Origin: an uncultured Prevotellaceae bacterium
GTDB lineage: Bacteria; Bacteroidota; Bacteroidia; Bacteroidales; Bacteroidaceae
NCBI GenBank assembly: GCA_946411565.1
Contig: CAMKEM010000009.1
Location: 1-64,000 of the forward strand
DNA: 64,000 nucleotides
Direction of reading: 5' to 3'
A program made the position numbers and the translations under genes. Position 1 is the stretch's first letter. The number at the start of each line of letters is the position of its first letter. Under the pieces are notes generated by a model, which did not search any database, had not been told where the DNA came from, and worked only from the letters and a program-made list of their open reading frames with translations. Positions 57,212 through 64,000 of the stretch are shown here, one piece after another.

Positions 57212-60187
57212 ATGAATTCAACTCCACTACGTGACGTCACGTTTCTCAATCTGATGAACCGACGCATCTACAGGGTGCTTATCATCGCTAATCCATACGA
57301 CGCCTTCATGCTCGAAGACGATGGTCGTATAGATGAGAAACTGTTCAATGAATACACCGAACTTGGTCTTCGATATCCTCCTACGTTTACTCAGGTTAGT
57401 ACTACGGAGGAAGCTCGTGCCGTGCTTACGTCAGTTGACGTGAACCTCGTTATCTGTATGCCAGGTAATCTGGACAATGGTGCTTTCGATGTGGCTCGTG
57501 CAGTGAAGGCCGACTTCCCTCACATGCCTTGCGTGGTGCTCACACCGTTCAGCCACGGTATCACCCGAAGAATGCAGAACGAGGACCTCTCCATGTTCGA
57601 TTTCGTGTTCTGCTGGCTGGGAAACACAAACCTCATCCTCTCTATCATCAAGATAATAGAGGACAGCATGAACCTTGAGCATGATGTGAACGAGGGTGTG
57701 CAGGTTATCCTCTTTGTTGAGGATAGCATTCGTTTCTATTCATCCATACTCCCTCATCTCTATAGCTTCATCCTTGCCCAGAGCCAGCGCTTTGCCACAG
57801 AGGCTCTCAACCCTCATGCGTCTGCCCTTCGTATGCGAGGAAGACCGAAGGTGGTTCTTGCACGAAACTATACCGAGGCTGTGAGGATTTATGACAAGTA
57901 CAAGGAGAATATGCTTGGCGTTATTTCCGACTGCCGTTTCCCTATCACTGGCTACACTCAGCTCAATGGCGAAAGTGAGAAAGTGGCTGATGCTGGTTTC
58001 AAACTGCTCGACTATATCCGCAGTCAGGATGAGTATGTTCCTCTGATTATCGAGAGTTCGGAACAGGAGAACATGGCTATTGCCAAGCAGAAGGGATATT
58101 TCTTCCTCGACAAGAACTCTAAGAAGATAAGCGTGGATTTGCGTAAGGCTATGGAGGAACACATGGGATTCGGTGACTTCCTATTCCGTGACCCGAAGAC
58201 TCATGAGGTGGTCCAGCGTGTGCGTTCCCTAAAGGAATTGCAGGACCATGTATTCTCTATTCCTCGTGAGTCAATGCTCTATCATGTTAGCCGAAACCAC
58301 GTATCTCGTTGGCTCTCAGCTCGTGCCATATTCCCTGTGTCTGCCTTCCTGAAGCATATCACATGGCATAAACTTCAGGATGTGGATGCCCATCGTCAGA
58401 TTATCTTCGATGCAATTGTGCAGTACCGACACATGAAGAACATCGGTACGGTGGCTGTTTTCGATAGGCTGAAGTTCGACTCATACAGTCACTTTGCACG
58501 TATCGGTGAAGGCTCTCTCGGAGGTAAGGGACGTGGTCTGGCTTTCCTTGACAACGTGATAAAGAGCAAGGCTGAGTTTGACCAGTTCGAGGGTGTGAAG
58601 GTATCAATTCCGAAGACTGTGGTGCTTTGTACCGACATCTTCGATAAGTTCATGGAGGAGAATGACCTTTATCCTATCGCACTCAGCGATGCTTCCGACG
58701 AGGAGATTCTTGAGGCTTTCCTGAAGGCTCAGTTCCCTGATGATTTGCGTAGTGACTGCGAGACTTTCATACGTGCCACAAAGTGTCCGCTTGCCATACG
58801 TTCATCCTCTCTTCTGGAGGATAGCCACTACCAGCCGTTTGCAGGTGTATATTCCACATATATGATACCTTATATCGCTGACCATGAGGTGATGCTCAGT
58901 ATGCTTGCAAAGGCTATCAAGAGCGTGTATGCTTCTGTCTATTACAAGGATTCTAAGGCTTATATGACTGCCACCTCAAATGTCATCGACCAGGAGAAAA
59001 TGGCTGTTGTGCTTCAGGAGGTAGTGGGTATGCCGCATATCTGTGATGGCAAGACCTTGTACTATCCGAATATGTCGGGCGTGCTTCGTTCGCTCAACTA
59101 TTACCCTATCGGTGACGAGACTTCCGAGGAGGGCATTGCATCGTTGGCAATGGGCTTGGGCAAGTACATCGTGGATGGTGGTCGTACCCTTCGTGTCTGT
59201 CCTTATCACCCTCGTCAGGTGTTGCAGATGAGCGAAATGGAGATTGCCTTGAAAGAGACACAGACCATTTTCTATGCCCTTGACATGAGTGCTGCCGACG
59301 AGGATTTCAAGGTGGATGATGGCTTCAACATTAAGCGTGTTAGGGTTAAGGAAGCGGATTATAATGATGGTTCTATGCGTCATATTGTCTCTACCTACGA
59401 CCCATACGATAACGTCATTCGTGACGGTCAGTATGATGAGGGCAGAAAACTGATATCCTTCGTTGGAGTACTTCAGAATTGTGCTGCGCCTATACCAGAG
59501 CTTATGCAGATGTCGATGAAATTCGGCTCAGAGGCTATGCGTCGTCCTGTTGAGATCGAGTTTGCGGCGAATATCAAAGGCGACAAGACCGTGGATTTTT
59601 ATCTCCTTCAGATTCGCCCTATCGTTGACTCGAAGCAGGAACTCAACGAAGACCTCACGAAGTATTCAGATGACGAGTGCCTTATCCGCACATCAAGTTC
59701 ACTTGGTCATGGAGTTTCTGAGGATGTGATGGATGTTGTCTATGTAAAGACAGATGAGAACTTCACAGCTTCAAACAATCCATACGTTGCAGACGATATT
59801 GAGCGTATCAACCGCGGATTCCTTGCTCGTGGCGAGAACTATATCCTTGCAGGGCCTGGACGCTGGGGCTCAAGTGACTTGTGGCTCGGTGTGCCTGTTA
59901 AGTGGCCTCATATTAGTGCCTCAAAGCTGATAGTGGAGGTAGGGCTTGACAACTATCGTGTGGATCCTTCGCAGGGTACTCATTTCTTCCAGAACCTAAC
60001 CTCGCTCGGTGTAGGTTATTTCACCATCAACCCTTATCGTGGTGAAGGTATTTTCCGCAAGGAGATACTTGACGCTATGCCAGCCGTTGAGGAAACGAAG
60101 TATGTTCGTCATGTGCGGTTCCCTAAGCCTCTCAAGATTATGATGGACGGCATGAAGCAGCTCGGCGTGGTGTTGCTCGGTGAGTAG
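57212..60187 (+). CDS. Receiver-like N-terminus fused to PEP/pyruvate-binding (PPDK_N ATP-grasp) domain, PEP-synthase-like
   Basis: Two receiver-like segments (RVLIIANPYDAFMLEDD; QVILFVEDSIRFYSSILPHLYSFI); GEGSLGGKGRGLAFLD, CPLAIRSSSLLEDSHYQPFAGVYSTYM, VDFYLLQIRPI. Confidence 0.85.
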   Translation: MNSTPLRDVTFLNLMNRRIYRVLIIANPYDAFMLEDDGRIDEKLFNEYTELGLRYPPTFTQVSTTEEARAVLTSVDVNLVICMPGNLDNGAFDVARAVKADFPHMPCVVLTPFSHGITRRMQNEDLSMFDFVFCWLGNTNLILSIIKIIEDSMNLEHDVNEGVQVILFVEDSIRFYSSILPHLYSFILAQSQRFATEALNPHASALRMRGRPKVVLARNYTEAVRIYDKYKENMLGVISDCRFPITGYTQLNGESEKVADAGFKLLDYIRSQDEYVPLIIESSEQENMAIAKQKGYFFLDKNSKKISVDLRKAMEEHMGFGDFLFRDPKTHEVVQRVRSLKELQDHVFSIPRESMLYHVSRNHVSRWLSARAIFPVSAFLKHITWHKLQDVDAHRQIIFDAIVQYRHMKNIGTVAVFDRLKFDSYSHFARIGEGSLGGKGRGLAFLDNVIKSKAEFDQFEGVKVSIPKTVVLCTDIFDKFMEENDLYPIALSDASDEEILEAFLKAQFPDDLRSDCETFIRATKCPLAIRSSSLLEDSHYQPFAGVYSTYMIPYIADHEVMLSMLAKAIKSVYASVYYKDSKAYMTATSNVIDQEKMAVVLQEVVGMPHICDGKTLYYPNMSGVLRSLNYYPIGDETSEEGIASLAMGLGKYIVDGGRTLRVCPYHPRQVLQMSEMEIALKETQTIFYALDMSAADEDFKVDDGFNIKRVRVKEADYNDGSMRHIVSTYDPYDNVIRDGQYDEGRKLISFVGVLQNCAAPIPELMQMSMKFGSEAMRRPVEIEFAANIKGDKTVDFYLLQIRPIVDSKQELNEDLTKYSDDECLIRTSSSLGHGVSEDVMDVVYVKTDENFTASNNPYVADDIERINRGFLARGENYILAGPGRWGSSDLWLGVPVKWPHISASKLIVEVGLDNYRVDPSQGTHFFQNLTSLGVGYFTINPYRGEGIFRKEILDAMPAVEETKYVRHVRFPKPLKIMMDGMKQLGVVLLGE

Positions 60188-60234
60188 TTCTTTGTCCTTT
60201 CCTTCATTCGCCCTTCCGGATAGGGCTTAGGTTC

Positions 60235-60300
60235 GCTATGGGGAACGGACTCGTAACGGACCTGAAACGGAGGTGGAACGGACTTACAACGGCTTTATAA
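60235..60300. repeat. Iterated aacgga(c/g) words
   Basis: ggggaacggactcgtaacggacctgaaacggaggtggaacggacttacaacggctttataacgaac. Confidence 0.7.
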
Positions 60301-60332
60301 CGAACCCACCCTTGCGCAAGTTTGTCTAACTA

Positions 60333-60414
60333 CTCCCCCTTGAGGGGGGGGCTTTTCACATACTCCGATCTTATCAACATCGGACTACCCATTGGGGAGG
60401 GGACTGGGTGGGCT
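60333..60414 (+). repeat. Two tandem G/C-rich palindromic elements
   Basis: tactcccccttgaggggggggctttt and actacccattggggaggggactgggtgggcttgg. Confidence 0.7.
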
Positions 60415-60496
60415 TGGTTTCGTTGCAAAGTTACAACATTCTCATTGCGGTTCACGAATGTTTCGCGAAAAATTTTTTGATTTTTTCAGGAAGGGC

Positions 60497-60670
60497 ATGA
60501 GTGTCAAGTGTCACGGTGTCACGAGTGTCATTAAGCATTTCGGAGTGCGGAGAATCCCCATAATAATATATAAAAATATTTTTATATATTATTATGAGTA
60601 CTTCCCCCCTCTCTTTTTAATTAGAAAACCTTAATGACACTAATGACACCATGACCCTATGACACCACGT
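60497..60670. repeat. Large nested inverted repeat: iterated gtgtca arms around a 38-bp perfect AT palindrome
   Basis: gagtgtcaagtgtcacggtgtcacgagtgtcattaag / cttaatgacactaatgacaccatgaccctatgacaccacg; core cataataatatataaaaatatttttatatattattatg at 60559-60596. Confidence 0.9.
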
Positions 60671-60713
60671 ATAATGAATGGTTGTTTAACAATCTCAGAA
60701 AGAGATAGTTGGC

Positions 60714-60836
60714 GTTAATGCTAATTAATGCTTTTACGTCGGCCGAAATTTCGACCCTCGTACTTTTAACCTTTTTGTTAATGCTGATTAATGTTTGGAT
60801 GTCAGCGAAAATTTGCGTCCACATGTCCTCTCCCAT
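60714..60836. repeat. Imperfect 63-bp direct repeat, two units
   Basis: gttaatgctaattaatgcttttacgtcggccgaaatttcgaccctcg (60714) vs gttaatgctgattaatgtttggatgtcagcgaaaatttgcgtccaca (60777). Confidence 0.75.
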
Positions 60837-60933
60837 GCATTACTTGACTTGTGAAACCTTATCGTAAGGTTAAAAAATCTTAAGTGCAATAAAGAAAATC
60901 GGGAGGAATGTCTTGAACCGCAACGAAATATTG

Positions 60934-60941
60934 TAACTTTG
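60934..60941 (+). promoter_or_regulatory. Bacteroidota promoter -7 (TAACTTTG) with TTG at 60913-60915
   Basis: Spacer about 18 nt; about 45 nt upstream of the BspA-like start. Confidence 0.65.
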
Positions 60942-60987
60942 CATCTGAAAATAAAAATGGTATAATAACGAAACTAAAAAAACATCG

Positions 60988-62151
60988 ATGATGACAAAAT
61001 CAATGAAATTCTTAATGCTTATGCTGACACTGGTAGTGTCAGTGGCTGGACATGCTCAAAAGGTTAATGGTGAGCAAACAGAGATTAATGGTTTGTATTA
61101 TAATCTTGATTATTTTGATTTCAAAAAAAATAGTCGTATTTTTGGTGAAGCGGAAGTTACTGATGGTGAAAAAAAATATTCAGGCGATGTTGTTATTCCT
61201 GCAACAGTAACTTATGGCAAAGATTATAAAGTGGCGAGAATTTCTATGTATGCATTCTATAGTTGCCCAGATCTAAATTCCGTTACAATTCCTAATTCCG
61301 TAACGAGCATAGGTCATGGAGCTTTTTCAGGTTGTTGGAATCTTACCTCTGTAACAGTTCCAAATTCCATAACGAATATCGAAGAAGCTGCTTTCTCGCT
61401 GTGTACAAGTCTTACCTCAATCACAATTCCTAATACAATTACAAGTATAGAAAAAGCGACTTTCTTTGCTTGTCAAGGTTTTAAGTCTATCACAATTCCT
61501 AATTCCGTGACAAGTATTAAGATGCAAGCTTTTTCTGCATGCTCTGCTCTCACTTCTGTAACAATTCCTAATTCTGTGACAAGTCTTGGCGAAATGGCTT
61601 TTGATTGTTGCTCTGGGCTTAAATTTGTTTCTATTCCAGAATCTCTGACTGATTTTGATGAGAATGTTTTTGATAGATGTGATAGCCTGATAACGGTTGT
61701 AAATCTTTCTAAGACGCCACAGAATATACCTGACGGAACATTCTCAAAATATGGTACTCTTCATGTACTTCCTGGTTGCAAGGCTGCATACGAGGCTGCT
61801 GATGTATGGAAGAACTTTACTATTGTGGAGGATGCAAATCAACCTGCAGAGGTAATAGCTGTTAATGACCTGATTGCTGCTATCGGAAAAGTGGAAAATA
61901 CAGAGGAAAGCAAAGCAAAGATTACAGCTGCTCGTTCTGCATACGATGCTCTAACAAAGGAACAGCAGGCTCTCGTAAAGAATTTCAACGCTCTTGTTGA
62001 TGCAGAAAATGCTTACAAGCAGTTTGAAACTACTGGTATTGCTAGTGTAGAGACCAAAGACAGCAATAAGGATGGAAAGTATATTGAAAATGGCAATATC
62101 GTGATTGTAAAGAACGGCAAGAAATACAATATCAATGGTCAGGCAGAATAA
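60988..62151 (+). CDS. BspA-like LRR surface protein with 3-helix domain and C-terminal IVIVKNGKKYNINGQ motif
   Basis: Signal peptide; repeated LTSVTIPNSVTSIGxxAFxxC units. Confidence 0.9.
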   Translation: MMTKSMKFLMLMLTLVVSVAGHAQKVNGEQTEINGLYYNLDYFDFKKNSRIFGEAEVTDGEKKYSGDVVIPATVTYGKDYKVARISMYAFYSCPDLNSVTIPNSVTSIGHGAFSGCWNLTSVTVPNSITNIEEAAFSLCTSLTSITIPNTITSIEKATFFACQGFKSITIPNSVTSIKMQAFSACSALTSVTIPNSVTSLGEMAFDCCSGLKFVSIPESLTDFDENVFDRCDSLITVVNLSKTPQNIPDGTFSKYGTLHVLPGCKAAYEAADVWKNFTIVEDANQPAEVIAVNDLIAAIGKVENTEESKAKITAARSAYDALTKEQQALVKNFNALVDAENAYKQFETTGIASVETKDSNKDGKYIENGNIVIVKNGKKYNINGQAE

Positions 62152-62189
62152 TGGATGTTCTGATTATCTTATTGTAATACAAAATATTA

Positions 62190-62226
62190 AAAACTCCTCG
62201 CTTGCTTTTGCAAGTGGGGAGTTTTT
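62190..62226 (+). terminator. Rho-independent terminator
   Basis: aaaactcctcgcttgcttttgcaagtggggagttttt. Confidence 0.8.
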
Positions 62227-62273
62227 CTATTGCTTTATTTGAGTTCTTTTGCTATGCAAAGTATGGGTAATAA

Positions 62274-62987
62274 TTAGAATGAGCGTGTCTCGATGAAAGA
62301 ACGGAATGCTTGTTGATACCCTTCAGGCACATGGATGATTTCCTCACCGATGTAGATGCAGTCGTTGCGGTCTATTTTCTTGATTTTATCGACGGCGATG
62401 ATGTAGGAACGGTGTACGCGCAGGAATTTATCCGTAGGAAGCATAGCTTCTACCGCCTTCATGGTGAGGTGAGAGATTAGCGGTTTGGTCTCTCCGTCAA
62501 GGTAGAACATGACATAATCCTTCATTCCGCTGACGTATGTGATATTTTCAATCGAGACATTGCGCAGTTCGCCATCCACACGGATGAAAAGGCTCTTTGA
62601 CTTTGCATCATCTTGGTTTTCACGTTCATACCATTGCTTCGCCTTTTCAACTGCTGCAAGGAATTTGTTGTATCGGATAGGCTTTAGCAGAAAGTCGAGT
62701 GCAGATACTTCGTAGCTCTCGAAAGCGTATTCCTTGAATGCCGTAGTGAAGATTGCACGGGTGGTTGAAGGAATCATGTGTGCTAATTCCATACCGTTGA
62801 GGTCGGGCATCTGAATGTCAAGGAAAAGCAGATCGGGCTTCTGCTCCTTGATGGCATTGATAGCCTCGACAGAATCGGTAAACGAGCCTAACAGTCGTAA
62901 GTCTGGGGTTTTCGTGACAAACGACTCAAGCAATTTGACGGCTAACGGCTCGTCATCGACGATGATACATGATATTAGTTGATTCAT
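62274..62987 (-). CDS. LytTR-family response regulator
   Basis: IIVDDEPLAVKLLESF, LLFLDIQMPDLNGMELA; LytTR tail FIRVDGELRNVSIENITYVSGMKDYVMFYL. Confidence 0.95.
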   Translation of the reverse strand: MNQLISCIIVDDEPLAVKLLESFVTKTPDLRLLGSFTDSVEAINAIKEQKPDLLFLDIQMPDLNGMELAHMIPSTTRAIFTTAFKEYAFESYEVSALDFLLKPIRYNKFLAAVEKAKQWYERENQDDAKSKSLFIRVDGELRNVSIENITYVSGMKDYVMFYLDGETKPLISHLTMKAVEAMLPTDKFLRVHRSYIIAVDKIKKIDRNDCIYIGEEIIHVPEGYQQAFRSFIETRSF

Positions 62988-62988
62988 A

Positions 62989-63993
62989 TTATTGATTTGT
63001 TTTCAGGATGATTCTGACGTGGTAGATATTGTCGGAAGTGATACTTTGTTCCCATTCATAGCGACCATGATAAACCAGTTCAAGTCGGCGACGAGTGTTC
63101 TCCAATCCTATGCCTGAACCGCTACGGTCTGTATCGTTCTTGGGGTAATTGGTGTTGTCGCAGGTGAATACGAGTCGGTCTTCTTCCTCTTTCAGACAAA
63201 TATCAATATTGGAAGGGCGATTGCTGCTGACGCCATGCTTGAAAGCGTTCTCTATGAGTGAGATAAACAACAACGGCGCTACTTCCAATTTGGGATTGTG
63301 AATGTCGAATTTTGCATTGATGATGGCTTTCTCGTTGCAACGTAGTTTCATCAAGTCGATGAAGTTGCTCATGAAATTTATTTCTCCGTCGATTGGCACC
63401 ATCTTCTTGTTCGTTTCGTACATTGCGTAGCGAAGTAGGTCGCTAAGCTGTGCGATAGCATCCTGTGCAGCATCGGAATCAATCTGCGTGAGACTGCTGA
63501 TGTTGTTCAGCGTATTGAACAGAAAATGAGGGTTTATCTGGTTTTTCAGCCACGCAAGTTCAGCCTCCGTATTCTTTGCCTTCTCTTCTTTCAACTGCTG
63601 CTTAATCTGGCGTATGCGGACGAAATGGCGTATGCCGATAGCGATAGCAGCCATTACGCAGTTGAGCACAAAGAACATAAGGAAGCCTGAGAATATGCCT
63701 ATCCACATACGAGAATCCATACCTGGCACATGATGGTGGAGGTGAGGAGGTATGTTTGGCCTGTTGAAATAGAGTAGGAAAAAACGTGAGTTGAGGCCGA
63801 GAATGAGTATGAGGTTGCAGATTACAAACCACCAATTACGACGCTTGAAAAAAAGGTAAGGGCCGAGCAGATAGAAATTGATGAAATATACTACAATCGA
63901 GGACTGGAACTGCCTCCACGCCACCATAAACGAGGTTCCGATGGATGTCACGTCCCCCGTGCTCAGGAATGTGGCTAATGGCAGCACAAGCAA
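62989..63993 (-). CDS. LytS/YehU-like sensor histidine kinase, probably truncated by the window edge
   Basis: LKNQINPHFLFNTLNNISSLTQID, LRYAMYETNKKMVPIDGEI, GSGIGLENTRRRLELVY. Confidence 0.93.
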   Translation of the reverse strand: MLVLPLATFLSTGDVTSIGTSFMVAWRQFQSSIVVYFINFYLLGPYLFFKRRNWWFVICNLILILGLNSRFFLLYFNRPNIPPHLHHHVPGMDSRMWIGIFSGFLMFFVLNCVMAAIAIGIRHFVRIRQIKQQLKEEKAKNTEAELAWLKNQINPHFLFNTLNNISSLTQIDSDAAQDAIAQLSDLLRYAMYETNKKMVPIDGEINFMSNFIDLMKLRCNEKAIINAKFDIHNPKLEVAPLLFISLIENAFKHGVSSNRPSNIDICLKEEEDRLVFTCDNTNYPKNDTDRSGSGIGLENTRRRLELVYHGRYEWEQSITSDNIYHVRIILKTNQ

Positions 63994-64000
63994 AACTACT

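Noticed and set aside
60420-60435. TAACTTTGC-like element on the - strand after the PEP-synthase-like gene (antisense promoter)
   Set aside because: No matching -33 box and no downstream gene on that strand; a motif this short can occur by chance
60497-60836. Repeat-rich intergenic region considered as CRISPR
   Set aside because: Words are 8-9 bp and mirrored, or a two-unit 63-bp repeat; no unique spacers of equal length, no cas genes
60988-61650. Regularly spaced repeats resembling an array
   Set aside because: They are codon-level LRR repeats (NSVTSIGxxAF) of a BspA-like protein, not CRISPR
1-64000. tRNA, rRNA, prophage, IS element, toxin-antitoxin, CRISPR-Cas or defence genes
   Set aside because: Looked for by eye in the translations and intergenic sequence; none supported, though short RNA genes could be missed without a covariance search

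Overview
Chromosomal window from a Bacteroidota bacterium, probably Prevotella-like (inferred from gene content, TAnnTTTG promoters and BspA-type proteins). It is densely coding. I see no rRNA, tRNA, CRISPR array, transposase or prophage. Minus-strand block (0.45-36.4 kb): priA, a type IX secretion core in the order porP-gldK-gldL-gldM-gldN, an OmpA-family protein, an HhH/outer-membrane protein, cmk-ispH, meaB, a DUF1573 protein, a large alpha-2-macroglobulin, mrp, topB-trmB, two secreted surface proteins, ilvE and xseB/xseA. Plus-strand block (36.6-52.6 kb): a MATE transporter, a cytidylate-kinase-like protein, purT, and a surface-glycan locus (phosphoethanolamine-transferase-like protein, two acyltransferases, UbiA/DPPR-synthase-like protein, HAD phosphatase, tandem DUF6080-like membrane proteins, three glycosyltransferases, flippase), followed by a convergent LicD and a KpsF-type isomerase. 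The end holds an M23 peptidase, a glycine-zipper protein, a receiver/PEP-synthase-like fusion, a BspA-like LRR protein and a LytTR/histidine-kinase pair. The observations I find most interesting are: (1) a family of G/C-rich palindromic elements, often in inverted pairs, several of them inserted IN FRAME inside protein genes (xseA, an acyltransferase, the HAD phosphatase, a DUF6080 protein, the gldN signal peptide); (2) two unannotated small ORFs (45 and 52 aa, shared MKK-Y-P start and DEEYD tail), each 9-18 nt downstream of a large T9SS-like surface protein and just before a terminator; (3) a class of intergenic inverted elements built from short (about 8-11 nt) iterated words whose sequence differs at each locus; (4) a probable lipid-linked ribofuranose/DUF6080 surface-glycan module; (5) an alpha-2-macroglobulin with CAIC where the CxEQ thioester motif is expected. 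All identifications are by eye; no database search was run.
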